A DNA stretch of 64,000 bases from Acinetobacter calcoaceticus ANC 3811 (GCF_000399665.1 NZ_KB976986.1:1336240-1400239), one strand, 5' to 3'; shown: positions 49,111 to 58,993, numbered from the stretch's first letter. Numbers and translations are program-made. Notes: a model not told the origin generated them from the sequence alone.

Positions 49111-50004
49111 TTAGATCCCTGCATCTGTTGGGTGAGCTTTTAATTTTTTGTAAGATGAACTTTGTGGCATGTTCAAATTTGTATTTTTTGGTGGAATTGG
49201 CGATAAGAACCACTTCTTATATAAAGCGTCCATTTGACCAGTTTTCCATAAATTATTTACAGTACGGTCAGCAATCGCTTTGAATTTTGCATCATCTTTA
49301 GCAAGCATAATGCCATAAGGCTCTGATGAAAGTACTGGACCAACAATTGCGAAAGCTTTAGGCGTAGAAGATTTAGCAACCAAACCAGCTAAAATATTAT
49401 CATCCATAACAAATGCAGCAGCACGACCTGATGCCATCATTGCGAAAGAGTCAGAATGATCTTTACCATAGATATTTTGGATATTAAGTGCTTGGCCTTT
49501 TTCATTCATCTTGATGTATTTGTCAGATGTTGTGCCTTGAGTTGTTACAACTGCCTTGCCATTTAAATCTGCCAAACTCTTAATGCCAGAGGTCGCTTTA
49601 ACTGCCATACGTACTTCTGTCGCATAGTAGTTTGTTGAGAAACCAACTTGTTCTTGGCGTTGCTTAGAGTTTGTGGTCGTACCACATTCCATATCGATAT
49701 TGCCTGCTAAAAGTTCAGGAATACGTGTTGATGAAGTTACTGCCTTGTATTCAACTTTTAGCCCAGGCATTTTCAATTCTTTTTTAATGTCATTTGCAAA
49801 TTGGTTACAGATATCGACTGCATAACCTACTGGTTTACCTGCAACAACATATGAGATTGGGTCAGAAGATTCTCGGTGGCCAATAACGATTTTTCCACTG
49901 CTTTTGATTTTAGCTAATGTATCTGCTGCCTGAATTTGAGAAGTAGCACCAACCGTACAAAGCATAAATGTTGAAATAATGAGAGAGGTTGCAGAACGTT
50001 TCAT
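49111..50004 (-). CDS. gltI: Glutamate/aspartate periplasmic binding protein
   Basis: The 297-aa protein has a signal peptide ending near I-Q-A-A-D (about residue 27). The SBP_bac_3 fold follows with G-K-I-V-I-G-H-R-E-S-S-D-P-I-S-Y, G-Y-A-V-D-I-C and D-M-E-C-G-T-T-T-N. These are features of GltI-type glutamate/aspartate receptors. It is the first gene of the operon, with GGAG seven bases before the ATG. Confidence 0.93.
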   Translation of the reverse strand: MKRSATSLIISTFMLCTVGATSQIQAADTLAKIKSSGKIVIGHRESSDPISYVVAGKPVGYAVDICNQFANDIKKELKMPGLKVEYKAVTSSTRIPELLAGNIDMECGTTTNSKQRQEQVGFSTNYYATEVRMAVKATSGIKSLADLNGKAVVTTQGTTSDKYIKMNEKGQALNIQNIYGKDHSDSFAMMASGRAAAFVMDDNILAGLVAKSSTPKAFAIVGPVLSSEPYGIMLAKDDAKFKAIADRTVNNLWKTGQMDALYKKWFLSPIPPKNTNLNMPQSSSYKKLKAHPTDAGI

Positions 50005-50502
50005 AAGAACTCCTTGATGATCATTCTCTCTATTTATCTATAGAATCATTCATATAGAGCAATAGAGTGATTTATTATTAAATTGCAATTATCGCGCCAA
50101 CTTTTCCAAGTAGGACACATCCATTTGCTTCACTTATTTTATTCAGTCTGTTTTGCAGAGTTAATACCTTTAAAACTGCTAACATGTTTCTACTTTAATC
50201 TATGTTTTAATCTTCTGTCTATTATTAAGCTCATCTATTTACACTTAAATGTGGCAATTATTGATTACAATGTAAACATATGCACAATAAAGTGGCTTAA
50301 CTTCACCTAAAAACTGTTTTTAAAAAAATTGTATTTTGTGAAAAATTATAAAAATTAAACTTATTAGAGATTTAGCTATACATTAAATTAACTTTGTAAA
50401 AAGTAACTTAAACATCAAAATAATATTTGCAAATGGTTTAATAAAAATCATTTATAAAATTGATAGTAATATTCAGATAAATGAGAGAGCTTAGAAATAT
50501 TA
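50005..50502. other. Intergenic region upstream of gltI, no gene seen
   Basis: About 500 bases, very AT-rich. Short open frames occur but lack ribosome binding sites and sensible composition. The left part should hold the gltI promoter. Confidence 0.6.
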
Positions 50503-50530
50503 CAAAAATGCCCTGAGAAAATCAGGGCAT
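50503..50530 (-). terminator. Terminator of the GST-like gene
   Basis: On the minus strand TGCCCTGA, loop TTTTC, TCAGGGCA is followed by five T. Confidence 0.88.
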
Positions 50531-50540
50531 TTTATAAAGT

Positions 50541-51305
50541 TTAAATTCCTCGCCAATCTACTCGAGCGTTTCTTTCAGTTTGATATATTCTTAAAACATA
50601 TTGCCCTAGAGGTAAATCGAGTAAATATTTTTGATAGTTGACCCATTCCTCAGAAACTTCTTCTGCTTCTTCTCGCTCCCACGGCGTACCTTTTACCTCT
50701 AATAGCGGTGCGAGTATCGAACAGACAGCAATATCAGCAAGACTTAAGCGATCACCCACCATGTAGCGCGCTTGATTTTCAATTAAATAGTGGTTGAGTT
50801 CATTTATAAGTTCGCCCATGCGTTCTTTGGACTGGCTCACTAACTCTTCTTCAAGTTTATAGTTCTTCTTTACGAGGGTTTTGAGAAAAGGTTTAGATAT
50901 TTTTTCAAACTGACGTAAATAGCCTTGTTCGCCCATCATAATTTCTAGAGCATGATCCCCTTGGGCTAAATTATGTGCTAATGCCCAACGGCGCACATGT
51001 ATACCAAGCTCATCAGCTAAACTATCAATTTTTAAAGTTTGTTGTCTAAGTTGCTCATCACGGCGTAAAAGCGCGTGTTCTGGGTAAGTATCATCCAGAT
51101 AAAGTGCAATTTTGGTTGATTCAGCGATCCACTGATGATCATCTTTCAAAATCGGCAGTAAATTTTGCCCTGTTTTGAGTTGTGCGAAAGCACGATGAAA
51201 TCCAGGAATCAAGTTATGAGCCACATAATCAAGTTCTTTATGGTCTAACAACCAGCGAGCTTTTTCACAATAATGGGACAAAGGAAACTGATACAAAACC
51301 CGCAT
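50541..51305 (-). CDS. Glutathione S-transferase family protein
   Basis: The 254-aa protein has an N-terminal thioredoxin-like GST domain (residues 1-80). It contains L-Y-Q-F-P-L-S-H-Y-C-E-K-A-R-W, a P-I-L-K-D near residue 51 (cis-Pro site), and E-S-T-K-I-A-L-Y-L-D, where Glu-Ser binds glutathione. The C-terminal domain is helical with L-S-L-A-D-I-A-V-C-S-I-L-A-P-L. GGAGA precedes the ATG. Substrate unknown. Confidence 0.9.
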   Translation of the reverse strand: MRVLYQFPLSHYCEKARWLLDHKELDYVAHNLIPGFHRAFAQLKTGQNLLPILKDDHQWIAESTKIALYLDDTYPEHALLRRDEQLRQQTLKIDSLADELGIHVRRWALAHNLAQGDHALEIMMGEQGYLRQFEKISKPFLKTLVKKNYKLEEELVSQSKERMGELINELNHYLIENQARYMVGDRLSLADIAVCSILAPLLEVKGTPWEREEAEEVSEEWVNYQKYLLDLPLGQYVLRIYQTERNARVDWRGI

Positions 51306-51673
51306 AAAATCTCCACGTTTATTTTTATTTGACTATTTGTACAAAAATGGTCGATGGTAAGTAGATACTTTAAAAGCTATTTTTATTTAAAACAATGGAT
51401 ATTGTGCTCATTTTTTGCTGACAGTTAGGTATAGCTTTTTATATCTTTTTTTACCGTACTTATTGCTCTTTTTCATATTAAAACTAATTCTATTATTAAT
51501 TTTCTTCATAAAAATAACAAAACATTGATTTATATAAACTTTTAATATCTTTATTTCTCCATTAAAAATCAAAAAAAATGCTTTGCACTTTATTTCATAA
51601 GCTGAGCATAAGTCCTCGTTTAGTGGAAAAATATTTCTTTTGTAAGGTAATGACAGCAATACAAGGTGTCATT
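51306..51673. other. Intergenic region upstream of sulfur cluster
   Basis: 368 AT-rich bases between divergent genes. An 83-codon minus-strand frame here has Lys/Phe/Ile-rich low-complexity content and no ribosome binding site, so I do not call it. Promoters of both flanking units must lie here. Confidence 0.6.
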
Positions 51674-52885
51674 ATGTCTAATTCTCTATCTAAAACGACG
51701 GCATACGTCCAAATCATTCAAAATGATCAACAAGCCATTAATGCTGCTTATCAAGTGGCTGATTATGCTTTAGAGGGTCGTAATACACGTGATCAACAAC
51801 GCTTATTACCGCATGAGCAAATTGAAAGCTTTAGCCAAAAAGGCTTAGGCGGAATTCGAATTGCGAAAAAATATGGCGGAGCTTTTGTTTCTAATAAAAC
51901 TTTAGCGCACGTTTTCCGTATTTTAAGTAAAGGTGATGCGAACGTTGGTCAGATTCCACAAAATCAGATTAGCCTTTTAAACCTGATCGAAATTATGGGC
52001 ACAGAACAACAAAAACAATTTATCTTTTCAGAAATATTGGCAGGAAAACGTCTTGCTAACGGTGGTCCAGAACGTAATACACATGACTCAAAAACATTAA
52101 AAACCACACTTACCATTGAAAATGGCAAATATATTTTAAACGGCGAAAAGTTTTATTCGACAGGTACAAGTTTTGCGCATTGGCTCGCAATTAAAGCGGT
52201 TCATCCAGATGGCCATGTCGTTTTATTGATTGTGAGTCGAGATGCTCAAGGTATTGAAGTCATTAATGACTGGAATGGCTTTGGGCAACGTACGACAGCG
52301 AGTGGTACGGTTAAATTAAATAATGTCGAAGTTAACCCAGAACTTATTTTTGATGAACGTTTATTGACGCAAGCTCCAACCTATCGCGGTGCTTATTCGC
52401 AGTTATTACAAGTAGCCATTGATGTAGGTATTGCAGAAGCTGCATTTGACGATACTTTATCGACTATTCATAAAGCACGTCCAATTATTGATGCAAATGT
52501 TGAAAAAGCCAGCTTTGAACATTACACCCTGCAAGAGGTAGGTAAGTTAAATATTTTGCTCGATGCTGCAATTTTGCTGCTTGATGAAGCTGCTGAATAT
52601 TTAGATGAACTTGACCAACTTCAAACTGTGACTGATGAACAAGTAGCTAAAGCTTCAATTTTGGTTGCTGAAGCAAAAGTCTATGCCAATGATGCGGCTC
52701 TACAAATCTCTGAAAAACTACTAGAACTGGGTGGTAGCCGTTCAAGTTTAAGCCAACACAATTTAGATCAACATTGGCGAAATGCCCGTGTACATACATT
52801 ACACGACCCTGTTCGTTGGAAATTACATGCCATTGGCAATTATTACCTTAATGGTCATTTCCCTGCCCGCCATGCTTGGATTTAA
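51674..52885 (+). CDS. SfnB-family flavin oxidoreductase (acyl-CoA dehydrogenase-like), copy 1
   Basis: The 403-aa protein has the acyl-CoA dehydrogenase fold: helical N-terminal domain (about 1-125), beta domain with N-G-E-K-F-Y-S-T-G and D-W-N-G-F-G-Q-R-T-T-A-S-G-T-V, and a helical C-terminal domain ending in W-R-N-A-R-V-H-T-L-H-D-P. The R-T-T-A-S-G-T pattern and W-R-N-A-R-x-H-T are typical of SfnB/DszC-like monooxygenases for sulfur acquisition. ATG 51674 has AAGGTG seven bases upstream. First gene of a seven-gene cluster. Confidence 0.85.
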   Translation: MSNSLSKTTAYVQIIQNDQQAINAAYQVADYALEGRNTRDQQRLLPHEQIESFSQKGLGGIRIAKKYGGAFVSNKTLAHVFRILSKGDANVGQIPQNQISLLNLIEIMGTEQQKQFIFSEILAGKRLANGGPERNTHDSKTLKTTLTIENGKYILNGEKFYSTGTSFAHWLAIKAVHPDGHVVLLIVSRDAQGIEVINDWNGFGQRTTASGTVKLNNVEVNPELIFDERLLTQAPTYRGAYSQLLQVAIDVGIAEAAFDDTLSTIHKARPIIDANVEKASFEHYTLQEVGKLNILLDAAILLLDEAAEYLDELDQLQTVTDEQVAKASILVAEAKVYANDAALQISEKLLELGGSRSSLSQHNLDQHWRNARVHTLHDPVRWKLHAIGNYYLNGHFPARHAWI

Positions 52886-52897
52886 GGAGAAATTGTC

Positions 52898-54121
52898 ATG
52901 ACTTCATATCAATCGGTTCAAACTAAACAAACCTCGGCATCTGGCCAAGCGCACATTATTCAAAATGATGCTGAAGCTTTAGAAATTGCCAAACAATTTG
53001 CTGAGCAATTTAAAAAAACCGCAGTTGAGCGAGACTCTAAGCGAATTCTACCCTATACCGAAATCGATGCTTTGAGCCAATCTGGCCTTTGGGCAATTAC
53101 AGTGCCAAAGCAATACGGTGGTGCCGAAGTTTCAAGCCATACAGTTGCTAAAGTAATTGCGCTTTTAAGCGGTGCAGATGGTTCAATCGGACAAATTCCA
53201 CAAAATCATTTCTATGCTCTAGAAGTATTGCGCAATACAGGCACAGAAGCTCAAAAACAACGTTTATATAGTGAAGTGCTAAAAGGTACTCGCTTTGGTA
53301 ATGCACTTGCTGAGTTTAAAACCAAGACTTCAACCCATAAACAAACCAATATCCGTCCTCACGAAAATGGTTATCTCATTCAGGGTGAAAAGTTTTACTG
53401 CACAGGAAGTTTATTTGCGCACCGTATTCCAACCTTAGTTTTAGACGATGCAGGCCGAGAGTATCTAGCCTTTGTAAAAAGTGGTTCACAAGGATTGAAA
53501 CTAGTTGATGACTGGTCTGGCTTTGGACAAAAAACCACAGGCAGCGGAACGGTTAAATTTGATCAGGTTTTTGTCGATGCAGATGATGTTATTCCTTTTG
53601 ATAGTGCATTTTTACAACCAACCTTAGTTGGTCCTTTTGCGCAAATTATGCATGCATCAATTGAGGTAGGCATTGCACGAGCAGCCTTTGAAGAAAGCTT
53701 GCAAAGAGTGCATCAAGCCCGCCCTTGGATTGATTCAAATGTAGAAACGGCAAACCAAGATCCTTTAACGATTTATGAATTAGGACGTATTGCTGTCGAT
53801 GTGCGGGCAAGTGAAGTCCTATTAAAACAAGCTGCTCAATCAATTGATGCCGCAAAAATTGAAACTACACTTGAAAATCTTGCTAAAGCATCCATCGATG
53901 TTGCCAAAGTACGTGCTCATAGTAGCGATACAGCACTAAAAGCATCGTCTAAGCTGATCGAACTTGCAGGAAGCCGTGGTAGTCAGTCACAAGATGGCCT
54001 AGATCGTTTCTGGCGCAATGCACGCGTTCATACGTTGCATGATGCTGCACGATGGAAATATTACTTTATTGGGAACTATGTTCTTAACGGTGTTCTACCA
54101 CCTCGTCGGGGGACATTGTAA
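52898..54121 (+). CDS. SfnB-family flavin oxidoreductase, copy 2
   Basis: The 407-aa protein is a clear paralogue of the preceding one. It has the same landmarks: I-G-Q-I-P-Q-N-H, G-E-K-F-Y-C-T-G, D-W-S-G-F-G-Q-K-T-T-G-S-G-T-V and W-R-N-A-R-V-H-T-L-H-D-A. AAGGAG lies upstream. Two tandem copies suggest a two-step or two-substrate oxidation of an organosulfur compound. FMNH2 would have to come from a reductase elsewhere, since none is in this cluster. Confidence 0.87.
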   Translation: MTSYQSVQTKQTSASGQAHIIQNDAEALEIAKQFAEQFKKTAVERDSKRILPYTEIDALSQSGLWAITVPKQYGGAEVSSHTVAKVIALLSGADGSIGQIPQNHFYALEVLRNTGTEAQKQRLYSEVLKGTRFGNALAEFKTKTSTHKQTNIRPHENGYLIQGEKFYCTGSLFAHRIPTLVLDDAGREYLAFVKSGSQGLKLVDDWSGFGQKTTGSGTVKFDQVFVDADDVIPFDSAFLQPTLVGPFAQIMHASIEVGIARAAFEESLQRVHQARPWIDSNVETANQDPLTIYELGRIAVDVRASEVLLKQAAQSIDAAKIETTLENLAKASIDVAKVRAHSSDTALKASSKLIELAGSRGSQSQDGLDRFWRNARVHTLHDAARWKYYFIGNYVLNGVLPPRRGTL

Positions 54122-55533
54122 TGACAGATTTCAAAGCGAAAGAAATTTTACTCAATGCTTTTGATATGAACTGTGTTGGACATATCAATCATGGCTTATG
54201 GACACATCCTCGTGATGAATCACACCGTTTTAACGAATTGAGCTATTGGACAGAACAAGCAAAAACTCTAGAAAGTGGTTTATTTGATGGTTTGTTTATT
54301 GCGGACATTACAGGTGTTTATGACGTCTATCAAAATGGTATTGATCTGACTTTTAAAGAATCCATTCAGCTTCCAAGCCATGATCCATCCACACTCATTT
54401 CAGCTATGGCGGCAGTCACTCAAAACTTAAGTTTTGGAGTCACTGTGAACTTAAGCTATGAGCATCCTTATCAATTTGCCCGCCGCTTTGCGAGTCTCGA
54501 CCATTTAACTCAAGGTCGTATTGGCTGGAATATCGTGACAGGTTATCTAGATAGTGCGGAACGCTTAATTGGTCAAAAAGGTTTAAAAGACCACGATGCT
54601 CGCTATGAACAAGCCGAAGAATTTTTAGAGCTTTGCTATAAATATTGGGAAGGTTCATGGGAAAACGACGCTGTTAAAAAAGATAAAGTACAGCGTGTTT
54701 TTACAGACCCTTCTAAAGTTCACACCATTCACCACCACGGAAAATACTACCAAAGTGAAGGTGTGTTTCAAGTGTCTCCTTCTGTGCAACGCACCCCGAC
54801 ATTATTTCAAGCAGGTGCTTCACCAAAAGGTATGCAGTTTGCTACTCGTCATGCTGAATGTGTATTTATTGGCGGCGACAAACCCGAAAAAATACGCGAA
54901 CAAGTGAAAAAGATTCGTGCTCTTGCCGAACAGCAAGGCCGTTCAGCGAATGACATTAAAGTCTTTGTCGGTATAACCGTTGTTGTTGCCGAAACACATG
55001 ATCTCGCTGTACAGAAACTTAATGAATACCGCCAATATGCAAGTCCTGAAGCTGGTTTAGCGCATTATGCGAGTTCAACTGGTATTGACCTAAGTAAGTT
55101 TGCCGACGATGAAGCGATTCCTTACCAGAAAAGTAACAGCATTGTTTCGATTACCGAAAAGTTTAAAGAGCAACAAATCACGAAAAATGACTTAAAAGCT
55201 CAGCATGTTTTAGGCGGTCGTTATCCGCTCATCGTGGGTAGTGGTGAAGAAGTTGCTGAATACTTAATTCATCTTTTAGATGAGACAGATATTGATGGCT
55301 TTAATTTGACCCGTACCGTTGCACCTGAGTCTCACCACGACTTTATTCGCTTGGTTATTCCTGAGCTACAACAACGTGGTCGCTATAAAACTGCATATAA
55401 AACAGGTTCACTGCGGAACAAAATTTTTAATCGGGGTGATCAATTACCAGAACAGCACCCTGTTCAAGCGTTCCGATGTAGTCCCTATAACAACAGCAAA
55501 AACTTAACAAAAATTGAAGAAATAACTGCCTAA
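54121..55533 (+). CDS. LLM-class FMN-dependent monooxygenase (NtaA/SnaA/DszA type)
   Basis: The 470-aa luciferase-like protein starts with K-E-I-L-L-N-A-F-D-M-N-C-V-G-H and contains W-N-I-V-T-G-Y-L-D-S-A, Q-A-G-A-S-P-K-G and a C-terminal F-N-L-T-R-T-V-A-P-E. These are all features of the NtaA/DmoA/DszA group. Such enzymes cleave C-S or C-N bonds with FMNH2. Its ATG overlaps the previous stop (TAATG). Substrate is probably a sulfone, sulfide or sulfonate, inferred from neighbours. Confidence 0.88.
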   Translation: MTDFKAKEILLNAFDMNCVGHINHGLWTHPRDESHRFNELSYWTEQAKTLESGLFDGLFIADITGVYDVYQNGIDLTFKESIQLPSHDPSTLISAMAAVTQNLSFGVTVNLSYEHPYQFARRFASLDHLTQGRIGWNIVTGYLDSAERLIGQKGLKDHDARYEQAEEFLELCYKYWEGSWENDAVKKDKVQRVFTDPSKVHTIHHHGKYYQSEGVFQVSPSVQRTPTLFQAGASPKGMQFATRHAECVFIGGDKPEKIREQVKKIRALAEQQGRSANDIKVFVGITVVVAETHDLAVQKLNEYRQYASPEAGLAHYASSTGIDLSKFADDEAIPYQKSNSIVSITEKFKEQQITKNDLKAQHVLGGRYPLIVGSGEEVAEYLIHLLDETDIDGFNLTRTVAPESHHDFIRLVIPELQQRGRYKTAYKTGSLRNKIFNRGDQLPEQHPVQAFRCSPYNNSKNLTKIEEITA

Positions 55534-55547
55534 ATTTGGAGATAGAC

Positions 55548-56378
55548 ATGGCTCAAACAGCCTCAAAAAAATGGCTAGGCGTAGGCTTAGTCGTTGTAGT
55601 CCTTTTTGTTGCTTTATTCTTTTGGAATAAACACCGTCAAAGTGGCTCAAATGAACTTGTAATTGGTATTAGTCCACCATTTGCAAAAACTTTACAAGCT
55701 GCTGCTGATGAAGCAAAGCAACAGGGTTTAAATGTAAAACTGGTCGAATTTTCCGACTGGAACACACCAAATATTACCTTAAATCATGGGGATATTGATG
55801 CGAACTTTTTCCAGCATCAACCTTTCTTAGACAATGCAATTAAAGAAACTGGCTTTAAATTAAAGGCATTTGCAGTAGGTGCAGCATCACATGTCGGACT
55901 TTATTCAAAGAAATATAAAAGCTTTGATGAGTTACCACAAAATGCACGTGTAGTCATTCCAAATGATCCAGTGAATCAAGGCCGTGCCCTACTACTTTTA
56001 CAGCAAGCAAAATTAATTACGCTTAAGGATTCAAACAATCACTTATCTGCACTCAAAGATGTTGTTTCAAACCCTAAAAATTTGCAATTCGTAGAGGTTG
56101 AAGGGCCACAAACTGCTCGTGCAATTGATGATGTTGACTTAGCTTTTGGCTATCCACATTACTTGCGTTTAGCAAAAACAGCTGACCCTGAAAGTGCACT
56201 TTTACTTGATGACAATACCAATAAACGTTATGCCATTTTGTTTGTAGTGCGTGACGACTATCAGGATAAAGGCGACAAATTGAAAAAATTTGTTGAGATC
56301 TATCAAAACTCGCCAAAAGTTAAAGCTGTGTTAGATGCTGAGATTGGGCCAAAACTTTGGTTCCCTGGCTGGAAGTAA
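55548..56378 (+). CDS. MetQ/NlpA-like substrate-binding protein, copy 1
   Basis: The 276-aa protein has an N-terminal membrane anchor (residues 8-27) without a lipobox cysteine, then the NlpA fold: I-G-I-S-P-P-F-A, D-A-N-F-F-Q-H-Q-P-F-L and I-P-N-D-P-V-N-Q-G-R-A-L. MetQ proteins are normally lipoproteins, so anchoring by an uncleaved helix is unusual. ATG 55548 has GGAGA seven bases upstream. It likely captures the sulfur substrate for the MetN/MetI-like importer. Confidence 0.87.
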   Translation: MAQTASKKWLGVGLVVVVLFVALFFWNKHRQSGSNELVIGISPPFAKTLQAAADEAKQQGLNVKLVEFSDWNTPNITLNHGDIDANFFQHQPFLDNAIKETGFKLKAFAVGAASHVGLYSKKYKSFDELPQNARVVIPNDPVNQGRALLLLQQAKLITLKDSNNHLSALKDVVSNPKNLQFVEVEGPQTARAIDDVDLAFGYPHYLRLAKTADPESALLLDDNTNKRYAILFVVRDDYQDKGDKLKKFVEIYQNSPKVKAVLDAEIGPKLWFPGWK

Positions 56379-56391
56379 TAACGGAAAGATT

Positions 56392-57225
56392 ATGGCGATT
56401 CAGTTCAAACAACCTAAATCTTGGTTACTCGGAATTACGATTATTATCGTAGTTCTGGGCCTCGTCGGTTACCGTTATATTAAAAATAAGCAACCCGATG
56501 ATGTGTTAACGATTGGCATTAGTCCACCTTATGCTGAGTTATTACAAAGCGTTGCCAATGAAGTAGAAAAGCAAGGCGTTCATGTCAAACTCGTTGAATT
56601 TTCTGATTGGCGAGCACCAAATGTTGCCGTACAAAACGGCGATATTGACGCAAACTTTTTCCAGCAAAGTGTATTTCTACGCAATGCTGTTAAAGAAACT
56701 GGTTATGACTTACATGCATTTGCCGTGGGCTCAGGAAGTCATGTAGGTTTATATTCAAAAAAATATAAAACACTTGAAGACTTACCTTCGCAAGCACGTG
56801 TTGCTATTCCAAATGATCCCGTCAATTTAGCTCGTGCCTTAATTTTGCTCCATCGCGCGGGCTTAATTCAGCTGAAAGATAGCAACAATGAGCTTTCAAC
56901 GACTCAAGACATTATTGCCAATCCTAAACAGCTAAGCTTTGTTGAGGTTGAAGGCCCACAAACAGCACATGCATATAACGATGTCGATTTAATTTTCGGC
57001 TTCCCCCACTACTTAAAAATGGCAAAGGTAACCGACCCACATAGCGCATTATTTTTAGATCCAATCGATAAAAAATATGCAATTTTGTTTGTGACCCGTC
57101 GCGATTACCAAGACAAAAACCAAAAACTTGCAACCTTTGTTAAAGCATTCCAGAACTCAAAACAAGCACAAGATATTCTGGATAAAGACTTTGGCCAAGG
57201 TATGTGGTTTCAAGGCTGGAAATAA
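56392..57225 (+). CDS. MetQ/NlpA-like substrate-binding protein, copy 2
   Basis: The 277-aa paralogue of the preceding protein shares I-G-I-S-P-P-Y-A, D-A-N-F-F-Q-Q and I-P-N-D-P-V-N-L-A-R-A-L. It too has an N-terminal anchor (about residues 10-30) without lipobox. ATG 56392 has CGGAAAG upstream. Two receptors for one transporter suggests two related ligands. Confidence 0.87.
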   Translation: MAIQFKQPKSWLLGITIIIVVLGLVGYRYIKNKQPDDVLTIGISPPYAELLQSVANEVEKQGVHVKLVEFSDWRAPNVAVQNGDIDANFFQQSVFLRNAVKETGYDLHAFAVGSGSHVGLYSKKYKTLEDLPSQARVAIPNDPVNLARALILLHRAGLIQLKDSNNELSTTQDIIANPKQLSFVEVEGPQTAHAYNDVDLIFGFPHYLKMAKVTDPHSALFLDPIDKKYAILFVTRRDYQDKNQKLATFVKAFQNSKQAQDILDKDFGQGMWFQGWK

Positions 57226-57236
57226 GGAGAATGACG

Positions 57237-58307
57237 ATGGTGAGTTTTGGATCACAAGTTGATTTTTCTCTACCCCATATCAAAATTCGTGGTTTAAATA
57301 AGTTTTACCAATCGCAGGGTCAAAAACTGCATGCTTTAAAAGAGATTAACCTTGATATTCCTCAAGGTAAGATTTTAGGCATTATTGGTAAAAGTGGTGC
57401 AGGAAAATCATCCCTACTCCGCACTTTAAATGGCTTAGAACAAGTAAATACAGGCAGTATTCACATTCATCAACAAAACATTGCTGAATTGAGTCATGCT
57501 GAGCTCATCCAAACACGCCAGCGAATTGGAATGATTTTCCAACATTTCAATTTGATGTCTGCAAAAACGGTCTGGGAAAATGTGGCATTGCCCTTAAAAG
57601 TTTCCAATTACAACAAAGCAGATATCGACCAACGTGTAAATGAAGTTCTGGCACTCGTAGGTCTTGCAGATAAGTCTGGTCATTATCCGTCACAACTTTC
57701 TGGCGGGCAAAAGCAACGTGTCGGTATTGCACGTGCACTTGTTCACCACCCTGAAATTTTACTTTGTGATGAAGCAACCTCAGCACTTGACCCTGAAAGT
57801 ACCGCCACTATTTTGGCTTTACTTAAGAAGATTAATCAGGAACTTGGCCTAACCATTGTACTCATCACTCACGAAATGCAGGTCATTCGAGAAATATGCG
57901 ATCAAGTCGTGGTGATTGACCAAGGTGAAATTGTAGAAGCTGGACAAGTTTGGTCTGTGTTTTCACGACCAGAACAACAGATTACTCAAGAATTGTTAAA
58001 CCTTGAGCAGATTACTCTGCCTTTTAAAATCAACCCTCTGCCCGATGAAGATTCGACTCATATTATTCTAAAACTGAAATATGAGGCTGAAGCACATCTG
58101 GTTCCGGATATTCAAGAATTACTGGCTAGATTTAAAGCACCCGTCAATTTATATCAAAGTCAGGTCGATACCATTCAAGGCCACATTATTGGTTCACTTT
58201 TAGTGGGTATTCCGAACGTAGAAATTGATCTTTCATCTATACGACAAGACGCATCAACTGCAATTGCACAATTTGAGGTACTTGGCTATGCACGACCAGC
58301 TCATTGA
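57237..58307 (+). CDS. MetN-like ABC importer ATPase
   Basis: The 356-aa ATPase has Walker A G-K-S-G-A-G-K-S-S (residues 51-59), signature L-S-G-G-Q-K-Q-R, Walker B L-L-C-D-E-A-T-S-A-L-D and H-loop I-T-H-E-M-Q. A C-terminal NIL-like regulatory domain (about 260-356) is present, as in MetN, which senses intracellular substrate. Of two close ATGs I prefer 57237, seven bases after AAGGAG. The gene context is organosulfur rather than methionine proper. Confidence 0.9.
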   Translation: MVSFGSQVDFSLPHIKIRGLNKFYQSQGQKLHALKEINLDIPQGKILGIIGKSGAGKSSLLRTLNGLEQVNTGSIHIHQQNIAELSHAELIQTRQRIGMIFQHFNLMSAKTVWENVALPLKVSNYNKADIDQRVNEVLALVGLADKSGHYPSQLSGGQKQRVGIARALVHHPEILLCDEATSALDPESTATILALLKKINQELGLTIVLITHEMQVIREICDQVVVIDQGEIVEAGQVWSVFSRPEQQITQELLNLEQITLPFKINPLPDEDSTHIILKLKYEAEAHLVPDIQELLARFKAPVNLYQSQVDTIQGHIIGSLLVGIPNVEIDLSSIRQDASTAIAQFEVLGYARPAH

Positions 58308-58947
58308 TTTATTAATTACTGGAACTGTAGATACCTTACTCATGGTAGGTGCATCTGCGTTTATTGCTTTTTTAATTGGCTTACCGATTGCTGTTGTTTT
58401 AGTCAGCACTTCTGAGCACGGCATTCATCCGTCACAAAAAATTAATCAGGCTTTAGGTTGGGTCATTAACATTACTCGTTCTGTGCCTTTTCTTATTTTA
58501 ATGGTCGCACTCATTCCGCTTACTCGCTGGATTGTCGGTACGAGTTATGGCGTTTGGGCAGCTATTGTTCCATTGACGATTGCGGCAATTCCTTTCTTTG
58601 CCCGTATTGCAGAAGTCAGCTTACGTGAAGTCGATCAAGGCTTAATTGAAGCAGCACAAGCAATGGGTTGTAACCGTAAACAAATTATTTGGCATGTGCT
58701 TTTGCCAGAGGCTTTACCAGGTATTGTGGCAGGCTTTACTGTGACTATTGTGACCATGATTAACTCCTCTGCCATTGCTGGTGCTATTGGTGCTGGTGGC
58801 TTAGGAGATATTGCTTATCGTTATGGTTATCAACGTTTTGATATGCAAATTATGCTGGCTGTGATTTTTGTGCTCATTGTTTTGGTGATGTTAATACAAG
58901 CCACAGGTGATGCATTAGCCCAGCAACTTGATAAACGCAAAGTTTAA
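58288..58947 (+). CDS. MetI-like ABC importer permease
   Basis: The 219-aa inner membrane protein has five hydrophobic helices and the coupling motif E-A-A-Q-A-M-G-C-N-R-K-Q-I-I near residues 119-132, followed by G-A-I-G-A-G-G-L-G-D, typical of MetI. It overlaps the ATPase gene by 20 bases. It is the last gene of the cluster. Confidence 0.9.
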   Translation: MHDQLIDLLITGTVDTLLMVGASAFIAFLIGLPIAVVLVSTSEHGIHPSQKINQALGWVINITRSVPFLILMVALIPLTRWIVGTSYGVWAAIVPLTIAAIPFFARIAEVSLREVDQGLIEAAQAMGCNRKQIIWHVLLPEALPGIVAGFTVTIVTMINSSAIAGAIGAGGLGDIAYRYGYQRFDMQIMLAVIFVLIVLVMLIQATGDALAQQLDKRKV

Positions 58948-58967
58948 ACTCAACAGAACCCTGCTCT

Positions 58968-58993
58968 AGCCATGACTTTGTCATGGCTTTCAT
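58968..58993 (+). terminator. Terminator of the sulfur cluster
   Basis: AGCCATGAC, loop TTT, GTCATGGCT, followed by TT. The stem is strong but the T-run short. Confidence 0.7.

Noticed and set aside
51408..51659. Minus-strand 83-codon frame upstream of the sulfur cluster
   Set aside because: Low-complexity Lys/Ile/Phe content, no ribosome binding site, and it overlaps the control region and start of the first SfnB-like gene.
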